A stretch of 64,000 nt of DNA, taken from positions 1 through 64,000 of the forward strand of contig NZ_CCAS010000018.1 of the NCBI RefSeq assembly GCF_000612625.1, written 5' to 3'. The translations under genes were made by a program, and so were the position numbers. The notes below the pieces were generated by a model that saw only the letters and a program-made list of their open reading frames with translations, was not told the origin of the DNA and did not search any database. Below are positions 8,504-17,272 of the stretch, piece by piece; the first letter of the stretch is position 1; each line of letters starts with the position of its first letter. The DNA comes from Neobacillus jeddahensis (GTDB taxonomy: Bacteria; Bacillota; Bacilli; Bacillales; Cytobacillaceae).

Positions 8504-9250
8504 ATGCTAAGTTTATTGTTTATGACCAAGAAGAAAAAAAGAACTCTTGAAGAGACGGTCCTTTTAATTCAACAGGGTGACCGCTCCTTACTCAATGGAT
8601 TAATCGAGGCGTATAAGCCTTTTATTGCAAAAACAGTGTCTTCAGTATGTAAACGATATATATATGAAACCGATGATGAATTTAGCATTGGTCTTATCGC
8701 ATTTAATGAAGCAATTGAAAAATATTCTTCAGACCGTGGAAGCTCATTATTGAGTTTTTCCGAAGTCATCATCAAAAGAAGAGTTATTGATTATATTCGT
8801 AAACAAACAAAAAACCAACATTTAAGTATCGATATAACGACAGCTTCTCAAGAAGAAGAAACCACTGGAACAGTTATTGTTAACGAACTATCCCTTGAGG
8901 AGTACAATAAAAAGAATGATGAACAATTAAGAAAAGATGAAATATTGCATTTCCAACATTTACTTACAACGTTTGATTTAAGCTTCAGTGATTTAGTAGA
9001 ACATTCTCCAAAGCATGCAGATGCGAGGAAAAGTGCTGTTATCACGGCGAAAATCTTAGTCGACAATCAAGAACTGAAGAACCTATTGTTTGAAAAAAAG
9101 CGCCTACCGATTAAACAATTAGAAAAAATGGTGGATGTCAGCAGAAAGACGATTGAAAGAAATCGAAAATATATTATTGCCATTGCACTTATTTTATCGA
9201 GTGATTACGTCTACATGAAGGATTATATAAAGGGGGTGCTAGAATCATGA
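8504..9250 (+). CDS. sigI: RNA polymerase sigma factor SigI
   Basis: An alternative sigma-70-family factor for cell-wall and heat stress. Region 2 is recognisable in SIGLIAFNEAIEKYSSDRGS and the following FSEVIIKRRVIDYIRK. The SigI-specific C-terminal helix-turn-helix lies around KRLPIKQLEKMVDVSRKTIE. The length of 248 residues fits the family. The ATG at 8504 follows AGAGGTGAG with good spacing; a longer frame from 8417 has no ribosome site. Its TGA overlaps the ATG of rsgI by four bases, the usual translationally coupled pair. A SigI-type promoter sits upstream. Confidence 0.92.
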   Translation: MLSLLFMTKKKKRTLEETVLLIQQGDRSLLNGLIEAYKPFIAKTVSSVCKRYIYETDDEFSIGLIAFNEAIEKYSSDRGSSLLSFSEVIIKRRVIDYIRKQTKNQHLSIDITTASQEEETTGTVIVNELSLEEYNKKNDEQLRKDEILHFQHLLTTFDLSFSDLVEHSPKHADARKSAVITAKILVDNQELKNLLFEKKRLPIKQLEKMVDVSRKTIERNRKYIIAIALILSSDYVYMKDYIKGVLES

Positions 9251-10476
9251 AAAAAGGAATTATTATGGAAATAGATGAGGTGTTTCTAACGCTCTTAACC
9301 CCCGAGGGTGAGTTTCTACGCACAAGGCGACAAGAACAGGTCTATACTATTGGCGAAGAGATTCACTTTTTTCCGAGTGAAGGCACTAATACTGCTAAAA
9401 CCTCCAAGGTCCTGAACTCCATAAAGAATGTATTTAGGATAAAAACCGTTTGGACCGTTTTAGCTGCTTTATTGCTCTTTTTTGGATCATTTTTACCGTT
9501 ATATGAAAGTAATAAGGCATACGCATATATGAGTATTGATGCAGATCCAAGTATTGAACTCGGTGTAAATAAAAAAATGCAAGTTGTCGAGTTAACTGGG
9601 TTTAACAATGAGGGTAAGGAAATTATTTCTAAATTAAGTAATTGGAAGAGGCAAGATGTATTAGTGCTTACGGAAACGATTCTAACTGAAATGAATAAAG
9701 CTGGGTTAAATAAAAGTAATAACCATGTCATCATTTCAACTGTTTGGACTAAAGAACCAAAAAAGAGTACAGAAAAAGAATTGCAAAAGAACATAGACAA
9801 GATTAAAACAACTGTAACCGATCAAGAGCTAGAGGTGACGGTGCTTACTGCTACTAAAAATGAACGAAAAAAGGCACTTGAACTGGGGATTTCAACAGGT
9901 AAATACCAGGAAAATAAGAATCACCCATCCCAAAAAGAGCAAGAAAAGAAAACCGAGAAAAAGAAAGATCAAAGTACGATATCCTCAGGGGATAAAAGTA
10001 AAGTTCCTGCTACAGTGCAACGAAAACAACAGGCTGAAGGAATTCCCAAAAATAATTTACCTAATTGGGAAAATAATAATGGAATTAATTGGTGGGATAA
10101 GAGTAAGTTTCCTTCTGGACAACTGAAAAGGTCGGAAGAAGAAGCGTTAAAGCAAAATCTAGGTGAAAATAACAAGCGGTCTGAACAGGGTGGAAATTCT
10201 AGCCAATCAAAAAATGGGAACCAGAATAATGGGAATCAAAATAGTTGGAAGAAAAAGGATGAACAATCAAATTCTAGTCAACCGCAGAATAAGTGGCAAC
10301 AGCCAGTTCAACCAAAAAATTCAAATGAGAATCGTTCATACAAACAAGATTCTCGTCAACCCAATTCGTATAAACAAAATTCAATCAATCATAACTCGTT
10401 TAAACAAAATTCAAATAATCATAACTCGAATAAACAAAATTCTAATCAACATAACGATGATAATAGGCATCGGTAA
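9247..10476 (+). CDS. rsgI: Anti-sigma-I factor RsgI
   Basis: A membrane anti-sigma factor that holds SigI inactive until a cell-wall signal triggers its proteolysis. Seen: cytoplasmic RsgI N-terminal domain at about 1-55, one transmembrane helix near 67-86, then the conserved juxtamembrane block AYAYMSIDADPSIELGVNKK. A very hydrophilic tail from about residue 220 is rich in N, Q, K and S and ends in ten-residue repeats of the KQNSxNHNSx type. The reported autocleavage site in this family is an Asn-Pro bond; here the aligned pair appears to be Asp100-Pro101. The tail is poorly conserved between species and probably reaches into the wall. It overlaps sigI by ATGA. Confidence 0.9.
   Translation: MKKGIIMEIDEVFLTLLTPEGEFLRTRRQEQVYTIGEEIHFFPSEGTNTAKTSKVLNSIKNVFRIKTVWTVLAALLLFFGSFLPLYESNKAYAYMSIDADPSIELGVNKKMQVVELTGFNNEGKEIISKLSNWKRQDVLVLTETILTEMNKAGLNKSNNHVIISTVWTKEPKKSTEKELQKNIDKIKTTVTDQELEVTVLTATKNERKKALELGISTGKYQENKNHPSQKEQEKKTEKKKDQSTISSGDKSKVPATVQRKQQAEGIPKNNLPNWENNNGINWWDKSKFPSGQLKRSEEEALKQNLGENNKRSEQGGNSSQSKNGNQNNGNQNSWKKKDEQSNSSQPQNKWQQPVQPKNSNENRSYKQDSRQPNSYKQNSINHNSFKQNSNNHNSNKQNSNQHNDDNRHR
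10341..10460 (+). repeat. 30-bp coding tandem repeat in rsgI
   Basis: About four imperfect 30-base units, in phase at 10351, 10381, 10411 and 10441, each containing an AAACAAAAT-like box and encoding KQNSxNHNSx. The repeat keeps the reading frame and lengthens the extracellular tail of RsgI. Confidence 0.8.
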
Positions 10477-10480
10477 ATAT

Positions 10481-10509
10481 AGAAGTCCGGCATAAGCCGG
10501 ACTTCTTTC
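10481..10509. terminator. Bidirectional terminator between rsgI and the SASP gene
   Basis: A perfect stem, AGAAGTCCGGC with GCCGGACTTCT, lies between the convergent rsgI and SASP genes. It has a T-rich exit on the plus side. Confidence 0.8.
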
Positions 10510-10522
10510 CATGTCTATTTAA

Positions 10523-10726
10523 TTATTGGTTGTTAAATTGACCAGAAATTTGCGCTTGAGCTTGTTGGACAAGTCGTTTCGTAATTTCTCCACCTACGGA
10601 ACCATTTGCTCTAGAAACGGTATCTGATCCTAATTGAACGCCAAATTCTTGGGCGATTTCGTATTTCACTTGATCTAAATATTGTTCAATACCAGGCACT
10701 AATAATTTGTTGCTGCTATTCGCCAT
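10523..10726 (-). CDS. Alpha/beta-type small acid-soluble spore protein
   Basis: A DNA-coating protein of the dormant spore that protects DNA from UV and heat and is degraded by GPR protease at germination. The 67-residue product starts [20 protein letters not shown], contains the GPR-site region [13 protein letters not shown], and the DNA-binding [17 protein letters not shown] longer frame exists to 10804, but the ATG at 10726 follows AAAAAAGGAGCTG with ideal spacing and matches the family start. Monocistronic and convergent with rsgI. Forespore (sigma-G) control is expected from the family, not proven here. Confidence 0.95.
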   Translation of the reverse strand: MANSSNKLLVPGIEQYLDQVKYEIAQEFGVQLGSDTVSRANGSVGGEITKRLVQQAQAQISGQFNNQ

Positions 10727-10922
10727 TATATTCAGCTCCTTTTTTCTAACAGAGGCTGTTTCAACCTCTGTATAGTTATTATTTATTATCCGCTCAGTTT
10801 TCATAAATGGTAATGTTTTTCGGATTTGGATAAGAGCTCACAGATTCTTTTTTGAAAAGCATGTTTTTAAGAACGAATATGTATAATCGATTAAAAAACA
10901 GGCTAATGCCTGCGATTGGAAA

Positions 10923-12044
10923 TTAAAGTTTTCTTTTTGTTTGTTCGTCCAAAAATCTGATGGCTAGGTAAATAGCGAAAAGATCGTGAATGCTATGAGG
11001 GTTCAAGTGTGTTAATTCCTCAATCTTTTTTAAACGATAATGTAGTGTGTTAATATGAATATGTAATGTGTTAGCAGCATTCTTTAATGAATGATTTTGA
11101 TTGAATAATTCCTTTAAGGTTAACAGGAGATCTGCTTCGTTCAGAATGGGCCCGATGGTTCTAATAATAAACTCATTTTTTTCTTTAATAGGGATTTCTT
11201 CAAGAATCATTTCTAAGGTTAAATCTTCATCAAACACAATCGGCTCAGTTTGATTAGCTATCTTTAATGAGCGCTCTGCTTGGTAATATGAATGATTGAT
11301 AGCGTGGGAGTCAAAGGCTTGACCAACTCCAGCAATGGCAAGAATCCCAAAATTTTTAGATAAAAAGAGTAAAAATTGCTGTAACCGGTTTACAATAGTT
11401 GTTCTTGTCATACCATTAGAGCAATTGATGAGGAGAACCATTCGTTCATTTCCTGATCTCGACACGACTTCTTGATTATTATTCTGAAACCGATTGAAGA
11501 TACTTGACCAGGTTTCTCTTGAAAGAGGTGCGTTTAATCCTAAAAATTGAATAATTACGGTTGCTCGTTTTACGTGTAAATTAATATCTAAAAGTTTTGC
11601 TCTATTTCGAAATGAATCATCCCAATTCTTGGCTTGGACCCAATCCATTACAAAGGATTCAACTGCACGAGAATGCCAGTCAAACTGTTCTGCATAATGA
11701 TTTTCATTTATCAGAAGTTCAGTCATTTTACGAATGATTTCTCCAAAAGGAGTCACTTTGTTTGGTTCACCGGTAATGCCAATTACACCAACTACTTCAC
11801 TTTGGAATAAGATGGGTAAATTTATGCCTGCCTTTACACCCTTTAAGATTGATTGATCCTCTTCGGTAATAATGAGTTTCCTCTTTTTTTGTGAGGCAAT
11901 CAATGCCCCTTCATGAAAGGTGCCAACTCGAATGGGATCCGTACTAGCAATAATGTATCCCTGAGTATTAACCACAATAATATCTTCACCTATTAACCTT
12001 CTTATTTCGTTAACAATCTTTTCAGCTAGCTCAGGTAATAACAA
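10923..12044 (-). CDS. CdaR-type sugar-diacid/PucR-family regulator
   Basis: A transcriptional activator of the CdaR/PucR family. The N-terminal diacid-recognition domain spans about 1-130 (GEDIIVVNTQGYIIASTDPI, then GINLPILFQSEVVGVIGITG). A GGDEF-like middle follows, and the C-terminal PucR helix-turn-helix is NAANTLHIHINTLHYRLKKI. Relatives sense glycerate, glycolate or sugar diacids. A GTG at 12053 lies inside the ribosome site GGAGGTG, so the TTG at 12044 is preferred, giving 373 residues. No glycolate or glycerate genes are adjacent, so the target is unknown. Confidence 0.85.
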   Translation of the reverse strand: MLLPELAEKIVNEIRRLIGEDIIVVNTQGYIIASTDPIRVGTFHEGALIASQKKRKLIITEEDQSILKGVKAGINLPILFQSEVVGVIGITGEPNKVTPFGEIIRKMTELLINENHYAEQFDWHSRAVESFVMDWVQAKNWDDSFRNRAKLLDINLHVKRATVIIQFLGLNAPLSRETWSSIFNRFQNNNQEVVSRSGNERMVLLINCSNGMTRTTIVNRLQQFLLFLSKNFGILAIAGVGQAFDSHAINHSYYQAERSLKIANQTEPIVFDEDLTLEMILEEIPIKEKNEFIIRTIGPILNEADLLLTLKELFNQNHSLKNAANTLHIHINTLHYRLKKIEELTHLNPHSIHDLFAIYLAIRFLDEQTKRKL

Positions 12045-12102
12045 TTTACGCACCTCCGATTAAATCCACACCTAATTATAGCAAGGATTCTAAGAGCAAA
12101 GT

Positions 12103-12128
12103 AAAAAAACCTGGGATCATCTCCCAGG
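12103..12128 (-). terminator. Terminator of the DUF3905 gene
   Basis: Perfect stem CCTGGGA and TCCCAGG; read on the minus strand it is followed by seven T. Confidence 0.85.
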
Positions 12129-12144
12129 AATATCGTGTTAGTAT

Positions 12145-12501
12145 TCAATCGCTACCATGGCTAACATCCTTGGTGGGGTGCATAAATGGATATGCCTGGG
12201 GTTTCTTTTTACTCTCAAGAAGTTCGCGATTTTCAGCGGTATTCCAGCCAATATCATTGGTTGGATGGACCCATTCGTCACCTGCCATGATGGCAGGATC
12301 CGTATCTGCTGTCCAATTTTCTAGTGGTGAATTATCGGAACTATAATGACTATCACCAATAACGACTCCATGTTTATTCACAAAGGGGGGAGCTATTTTC
12401 ATGCCAGTTCCCTCAAAACTAGGTGCATTTATTTGATGTGGAAAGGTTTCATCAATGTGTAATTTTTCTTCAGAAAAGTTTTTGTTTTTTTTTGCCATCA
12501 T
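12145..12501 (-). CDS. DUF3905 family protein
   Basis: A 118-residue soluble protein found in spore-forming bacilli, function unknown. The conserved block is APSFEGTGMKIAPPFVNKHG, followed by NSPLENWTADTDPAIMAGDE and WVHPTNDIGWNTAENRELL. There is no signal peptide or membrane segment. AGGAG stands six bases before the first of two consecutive ATG codons. It has its own terminator. The DUF number comes from memory of the conserved block. Confidence 0.75.
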   Translation of the reverse strand: MMAKKNKNFSEEKLHIDETFPHQINAPSFEGTGMKIAPPFVNKHGVVIGDSHYSSDNSPLENWTADTDPAIMAGDEWVHPTNDIGWNTAENRELLESKKKPQAYPFMHPTKDVSHGSD

Positions 12502-12629
12502 TCATCACTCCTGTTTTTTCTTATTTTCCGCGCAAAGAGTAAATTTATTTATGAAAAATAAGGAAAGGAATGTTTCCTAACTATTTGTTAAAACTAAATT
12601 TGTTAGATTAATTTTAGGGAGGACTATGA

Positions 12630-12794
12630 ATGGCGAAACGTAAGGCTGAATTTAATGCTGTAGAGAAATACTCAAAAACACCTCATAAAAATGTACAGGA
12701 AAGTGAATTCTCAGCAGAATTTACTGATAATAATAATGCAATTAGGTTTGCAAACAGAAATTCAAAATTAGGGAAAAAGGGGAGAGATTCATGA
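12630..12794 (+). CDS. 54-residue basic protein, possible gamma-SASP-like
   Basis: A small gene with a good ribosome site (GGGAGGA, eight bases before ATG) and a four-base ATGA overlap with the next small gene. The product starts MAKRKAEFNAVEKYSKTPHK and contains QESEFSAEFTDNNNAIRFAN. The EFxxEF pattern followed by NA recalls the GPR cleavage site and repeat of gamma-type small acid-soluble spore proteins, but most of the sequence differs. A spore role is a guess supported by size, charge and neighbours. Otherwise it is hypothetical. Confidence 0.6.
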   Translation: MAKRKAEFNAVEKYSKTPHKNVQESEFSAEFTDNNNAIRFANRNSKLGKKGRDS

Positions 12795-12922
12795 AAAGGA
12801 GTCCTAAAACATCTTCTAGTATGGAAATTAGTGTAGAAATTGGAGATGTAAACGGGACAAAAATTTATGAAATGATGCGCCCAGCACAACAAAAAAGTAG
12901 TTCGAAAAAAGAACATAAATAA
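12791..12922 (+). CDS. 43-residue hypothetical protein
   Basis: Translationally coupled to the preceding small gene by the ATGA overlap. The product begins MKRSPKTSSSMEISVEIGDV, continues NGTKIYEMMRPAQQ and ends in a basic tail KSSSKKEHK. The family is not recognised. A strong terminator follows immediately after the stop, which supports a real two-gene transcript. I infer a spore or stress role only from the neighbourhood. Confidence 0.55.
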   Translation: MKRSPKTSSSMEISVEIGDVNGTKIYEMMRPAQQKSSSKKEHK

Positions 12923-12947
12923 GCCGGCAATAATTGCCGGCTTTGTT
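12921..12947 (+). terminator. Terminator of the small two-gene unit
   Basis: Perfect stem GCCGGCAA and TTGCCGGC with a TAA loop, followed by TTTGTTT. Confidence 0.85.
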
Positions 12948-12983
12948 TACAGAATCCCTCTAAATGGAAAAGAGCGATATTCT

Positions 12984-14729
12984 TTATGATTGTGGAAATG
13001 AAAACATATAGGTTTTCTCTTGGATTGGGTCGAAATAAGCTAATAAGCAAGAAGGTTGTTGTATAACCTTTCCAGTTGATTGATATTCAGCTAAATTGAA
13101 GGATAATTCTTCAAGCATCGTATGTTTATATAGATCCTTCTCGTCAAGCCCTAATGCTACAAATTCTGGTCCTAATAGAGAAGGATTACTGCTGATTTGT
13201 TTATAAAGACTGGAACGTTTTTCCTTGTCAAAGCTTGCAGCCCACCAAGGCTTTCGCGGCTTATATTTATGTTTTTTCAGATAGTCATACTTCATTAGCC
13301 CAACAATTGTATCGAGGTTTCCGGTACCATTACCTTGTAAAAAGGCATGCAATCTTCGAAATAAATCCTCAAGTTGATGGCCAATCCTGGACCAGCCCTG
13401 TTCGTCCCAATATGATCCAAATTGCTGGAAGAAATCAAAGGGTGAGGTAAATACATTAGTGATTAGAAATTCAACAGTAGTATCCATCCGATGGTCATTC
13501 CAATATTTTTCTAATACATCTTCAACTTGTTTAATTCTAACTATATCATCAAAGGATAGGACATTATTGCCTAATATTTCATATGGAGAATGGTCCATAT
13601 AAATATATTCTTGCTCTTCCGCACGGAGCCGTACTCCTGTGCCACGGAGCATTTTTAAAAACCCCAATTGCAATTCTTCGGGTCTTAATTCAAAAACATC
13701 ATTAAAGGTTTTTCTGAAAGATGAGTAATCCTCCTCAGGAAGACCAGCAATGAGGTCTAAATGTTGGTCAATTTTCCCGCCTTCTTTTACCATCGTTACG
13801 GTTCGGGTTAACTTAGAAAAATTCTGCTTGCGCATCACGAGCTCGTTTGTGTAATCGTTTGTGGATTGGACGCCAATTTCAAAGCGGAATAGCCCCTTTG
13901 GTGCCTCGTTATTTAAAAACTCAATAACCTCCGGCCGCATGATATCTGCAGTAATTTCAAATTGAAAAACGGTTCCTGGGAGATGCTCATCAATTAAGAA
14001 GCGAAACATCTCCATGGCGTAGCTTCTACTAATATTAAAGGTTCTGTCGACAAACTTTATCGTCTTTGCCCCATGGGACATTAAATAGCGGATATCATCT
14101 TTAATTTTTTCACGGTCGAAGTAACGCACTCCGACTTCAATAGATGAGAGGCAAAATTGACAACTAAAGGGACAACCACGGCTTGTTTCGATATAGGTGA
14201 CTCTCTTGCCTAAATGAGGGATATCTTCAGGAAAGCGATAGGGTGATGGCAGTTCTTTCAGGTCTAGTTTATTCATCTGTGGTGTTATGATTACTTGACC
14301 TTGATCACGAAAAGCAATACCAGGAACATGCGTATAGTTTTGCTGTTGTTCTATTTCAACAAGTAGCTGTTTAAAGGTTTGTTCGCCTTCACCACAAACG
14401 ATGAAATCAACTTCAGGAATTCTATCCATCCATTCACGCGTATCATATGTGACCTCTGGACCCCCAAGAACTATTAAAATAGATGGATCAACTTTTTTGA
14501 TCATATTAACAACTTTTATCGTTTCTTCAATATTCCATATATAGCAGCTAAATCCAATTACACTAGGTTTTTGTTGGAAAAGATCTGTTACGATATTCAA
14601 GACAGGGTCTTTTATTGTGTATTCTTTGAGCTGTATCGTAAACTCTGGTGCTGCATAAGCTTTTAAATATCGAATCGCTAGGTTTGTATGGATATATTTC
14701 GCATTTAGGGTAGAACAAATAATATTCAT
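12984..14729 (-). CDS. B12-binding-domain radical SAM protein (DUF4080)
   Basis: A radical S-adenosylmethionine enzyme with an N-terminal cobalamin-binding-type domain. The N-terminal domain carries NIICSTLNAKYIHTNLAIRY and VIGFSCYIWN. The [4Fe-4S] motif is C186-x3-C190-x2-C193 in RGCPFSCQFCLSS. The barrel follows (FEIGVQSTNDYT, HLDLIAGLPEED). The C-terminal 200 residues match the DUF4080 type found with this architecture in bacilli. The substrate is unknown; methylation or rearrangement chemistry is plausible. AAAGGAG stands seven bases before the ATG at 14729, which replaces an upstream in-frame TTG. Convergent with the small genes. Confidence 0.85.
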   Translation of the reverse strand: MNIICSTLNAKYIHTNLAIRYLKAYAAPEFTIQLKEYTIKDPVLNIVTDLFQQKPSVIGFSCYIWNIEETIKVVNMIKKVDPSILIVLGGPEVTYDTREWMDRIPEVDFIVCGEGEQTFKQLLVEIEQQQNYTHVPGIAFRDQGQVIITPQMNKLDLKELPSPYRFPEDIPHLGKRVTYIETSRGCPFSCQFCLSSIEVGVRYFDREKIKDDIRYLMSHGAKTIKFVDRTFNISRSYAMEMFRFLIDEHLPGTVFQFEITADIMRPEVIEFLNNEAPKGLFRFEIGVQSTNDYTNELVMRKQNFSKLTRTVTMVKEGGKIDQHLDLIAGLPEEDYSSFRKTFNDVFELRPEELQLGFLKMLRGTGVRLRAEEQEYIYMDHSPYEILGNNVLSFDDIVRIKQVEDVLEKYWNDHRMDTTVEFLITNVFTSPFDFFQQFGSYWDEQGWSRIGHQLEDLFRRLHAFLQGNGTGNLDTIVGLMKYDYLKKHKYKPRKPWWAASFDKEKRSSLYKQISSNPSLLGPEFVALGLDEKDLYKHTMLEELSFNLAEYQSTGKVIQQPSCLLAYFDPIQEKTYMFSFPQS

Positions 14730-14735
14730 ATGCAA

Positions 14736-15077
14736 ACTCCTTTAGAAAAATAAGAACAATATTTAATTATAGCTTAGTTTAGACTAAAAAAAAAGGTGGA
14801 GCAAACTATAGGAGAATATGTTGTTTCATTTAGAAAATGTAGAGGAAATTCTCCAAAAGTATTTTCAATTTAACAATTTTTCTTGAGAAATGGTTAGATT
14901 GAAAGTTACTACATCTTATTTTTCGAATGATAAATAGTAAAAAAATGAAGGCACTTTCATAATGGTGGGTGTTTATTGTAGTATTAAAAATATTAATAAT
15001 TTTTTTATACAAGTCATCAGATGACCTGTTTTATTTTTAAATAAGTGTAAACCAAAATTTGGGAGTGGTAGTCAATC
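14736..15077 (+). other. Intergenic region upstream of lutABC
   Basis: An AT-rich interval with no gene. It contains the LutR-type operator at 15014-15024. It also holds a weak palindromic cre-like block, TGAAGGCACTTTCA at 14946-14959, which has CA rather than CG at its centre. A TATACA at 15006-15011 could be the -10 just before the operator. The lutA ribosome site is GGGAGTGG. Confidence 0.5.
15014..15024. promoter_or_regulatory. LutR-type operator
   Basis: TCATCAGATGA is an exact match to TCATC-N1-GATGA, the site reported for the GntR-family repressor LutR of B. subtilis. It lies 54 bases before lutA and next to a possible -10, so repression of lutABC in the absence of lactate is likely. 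lutR itself is not in the window. Confidence 0.75.
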
Positions 15078-15797
15078 ATGAAGGTAACTCTTTTTGCAAC
15101 GTGTATTGTCGATCTTTTTCAAGGAAATGTAGGAAAGGCAACAGTGGAATTGCTGGAAAAGCTAGGATGTGAAATTGAATTTCCTGAATCTCAAGTTTGT
15201 TGTGGTCAACCAGCATATAACAGCGGATATGTAAAAGAATCTAAGGATGCGATGAAACGGATGATTGATACTTTTATTGATGCTGAGTACGTGGTGTCAC
15301 CATCTGGTTCATGCATTACTATGTTCCACGAATATCCACACATATTTAAGGGAGATCCTGTTTGGGAATCAAAGGCGAAAACATTGGCAGAAAAGTCATT
15401 TGAATTAACCCAATTTATCGTCGATATTTTAAAGGTTGAAGATGTTGGTGCCCATTTCGAAGGAAGTGTCACATACCATACATCCTGTCATATGACTAGA
15501 TTACTAGGTGTGAAAGAAGCGCCGATGATCCTTTTGAAAAATGTTCGAGGTTTAAAATTCACTGAATTACCTGGCAAGGAACAATGCTGTGGGTTTGGCG
15601 GAACTTTTTCTGTAAAGATGGCGCAAATTTCTGAGCAAATGGTGGATGAAAAAGTTAGGCACGTAGAAGAAACAGGAGCAGAGTATCTTATTGGAGCGGA
15701 TGCAGCCTGCTTGATGAATATTGGAGGAAGAATAGAGCGAAAAGGAATGCCAATAAAGGTGTTGCATATAGCTGAAGTATTAAACAGTCGCGGATAA
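15078..15797 (+). CDS. lutA: L-lactate utilisation protein LutA (LldE family)
   Basis: A subunit of the LutABC iron-sulfur complex that oxidises L-lactate to pyruvate with electrons passed to the respiratory chain. The protein has two cysteine-rich CCG domains: [14 protein letters not shown] near the N-terminus and [15 protein letters not shown] later, with SGSC and [10 protein letters not shown] supplying further cluster cysteines. The length of 239 residues is normal. It is the first gene of lutABC behind the LutR-type operator; 48 bases separate it from lutB. Confidence 0.95.
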   Translation: MKVTLFATCIVDLFQGNVGKATVELLEKLGCEIEFPESQVCCGQPAYNSGYVKESKDAMKRMIDTFIDAEYVVSPSGSCITMFHEYPHIFKGDPVWESKAKTLAEKSFELTQFIVDILKVEDVGAHFEGSVTYHTSCHMTRLLGVKEAPMILLKNVRGLKFTELPGKEQCCGFGGTFSVKMAQISEQMVDEKVRHVEETGAEYLIGADAACLMNIGGRIERKGMPIKVLHIAEVLNSRG

Positions 15798-15845
15798 TAG
15801 TTTACTAGGTAGATTGATCATAAACATGAGTGGAGGAGTCAATAT

Positions 15846-17270
15846 ATGGCGATGAAAATTAGCACGGATCAATTTAAGGAACGTGTTGATAAAGGAATTC
15901 ATGACGGTTTTATGCGCGGTGCAGTAGCTAGTGCACAGGATGGGATGGGGAAAAAAAGACATATTGCTGCAGACGAACTAGGAAATTGGGAGGATTGGCG
16001 CTCGCATGGGGAAGAAATCCGTCAACACGTATTAGAGAACTTGGATTATTACCTGGAGCAGTTAAGTGAGAATGTTGCTAAACGAGGAGGACATGTATTT
16101 TTCGCGCAGACCAAAGAAGAGGCAAATCAATATATAAAAAGCATCGTTCACAAAAAAAATGCAAAGAAAATTGTTAAAGCTAAATCAATGGTGACGGAAG
16201 AGATTTCACTAAATGCCGTTTTGGAGCAGGAAGGCTGCGAAGTAATTGAAACGGATCTTGGTGAGTACATCCTACAGGTGGATGATCACGAACCACCTTC
16301 ACATATTGTAGTTCCAGCTTTACATAAAAATAAAGAACAAATTCGGGATGTATTTACAGAAAAACTTGGTTATACAAAATCTTCAAAACCAGAAGAATTA
16401 GCCTGGCATGCCCGTGAAATGCTGCGGAAGGAATACCTTACTGCGGATATAGGCATCACTGGCTGTAACTTTGCCATAGCGGAAACAGGGTCAATTAGTT
16501 TAGTCACCAATGAAGGAAACGCAGATTTAGTCACTGCGTTACCCAAAACATTAATTACTGTTATGGGTATGGAAAGACTTGTCCCTACTTTCGAAGAAAT
16601 GGAAGTTCTCGTTAGTTTATTAACTAGAAGCGCGGTAGGACAAAAATTAACAAGTTATATAACCGTTTTAACGGGTCCAAGGCAAGAATTAGATGTAGAT
16701 GGTCCAGAAGAATTCCATCTCGTTATAGTTGATAATGGCAGGTCCAAAATTCTTGGTAGTGAATTTCAATCAGTATTACAATGTATCCGTTGTGCGGCTT
16801 GCATTAATGTTTGCCCAGTTTATCGTCATGTGGGTGGACACTCTTATGGTTCGATTTATTCAGGACCGATTGGTGCTGTCCTATCTCCTCTTCTAGGTGG
16901 ATATGAGGAATATAAGGAATTACCATATGCATCAACACTTTGTGGAGCTTGTACGGAGGTATGCCCTGTAAAAATACCCTTACATAATCTTTTACATAAG
17001 CATCGTGAAGTGATTGTGGAGAGAGAAGGGAAAGCTCCAATATCGGAAAAACTGGCGATGAAGGCATTTGGGTTAGGTGCAGCATCCCCGACTTTGTATA
17101 AGTTGGGCTCAAAATTTGCTCCAGTTGCCATGAATCCTTTCACGGTTGGTGATAAGATTTCTAAAGGACCGGGGCCATTAAAGGCATGGACGGATATTCG
17201 TGAGTTTCCGGCTCCAAATAAAGAACGATTTAGAGATTGGTTTAAAAATCGTGAAAAAGGAGATAAGTGA
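15846..17270 (+). CDS. lutB: L-lactate utilisation iron-sulfur protein LutB
   Basis: The large iron-sulfur subunit of the LutABC lactate oxidation complex. The N-terminal LUD domain spans about 1-290 ([20 protein letters not shown]). A ferredoxin-like domain follows with C313-x2-C316-x2-C319-x3-C323, then C366-x2-C369-x3-C373 in CGACTEVCP, enough for two [4Fe-4S] clusters. The length of 474 residues is typical. The last codons overlap the lutC start region, so translation is coupled. Confidence 0.95.
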   Translation: MAMKISTDQFKERVDKGIHDGFMRGAVASAQDGMGKKRHIAADELGNWEDWRSHGEEIRQHVLENLDYYLEQLSENVAKRGGHVFFAQTKEEANQYIKSIVHKKNAKKIVKAKSMVTEEISLNAVLEQEGCEVIETDLGEYILQVDDHEPPSHIVVPALHKNKEQIRDVFTEKLGYTKSSKPEELAWHAREMLRKEYLTADIGITGCNFAIAETGSISLVTNEGNADLVTALPKTLITVMGMERLVPTFEEMEVLVSLLTRSAVGQKLTSYITVLTGPRQELDVDGPEEFHLVIVDNGRSKILGSEFQSVLQCIRCAACINVCPVYRHVGGHSYGSIYSGPIGAVLSPLLGGYEEYKELPYASTLCGACTEVCPVKIPLHNLLHKHREVIVEREGKAPISEKLAMKAFGLGAASPTLYKLGSKFAPVAMNPFTVGDKISKGPGPLKAWTDIREFPAPNKERFRDWFKNREKGDK

Positions 17271-17272
17271 TC

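Noticed and set aside
9299-9305. Third AACCCCC box as another SigI promoter
   Set aside because: It lies inside the rsgI coding sequence and no CGTA or CGAA follows at 20 bases; ACCCCC also occurs by chance in other coding regions (25201, 54343).
10341-10460. Regular 30-bp repeats as a CRISPR array
   Set aside because: Units are contiguous without unique spacers, keep the rsgI frame, and there are no cas genes.
9860-10495. Two plus-strand frames inside rsgI
   Set aside because: They are alternate-frame shadows of the repetitive, lysine- and asparagine-rich rsgI tail.
14946-14959. TGAAGGCACTTTCA as a cre site for lutABC
   Set aside because: Two mismatches including the central CG, which is nearly invariant in functional cre sites.
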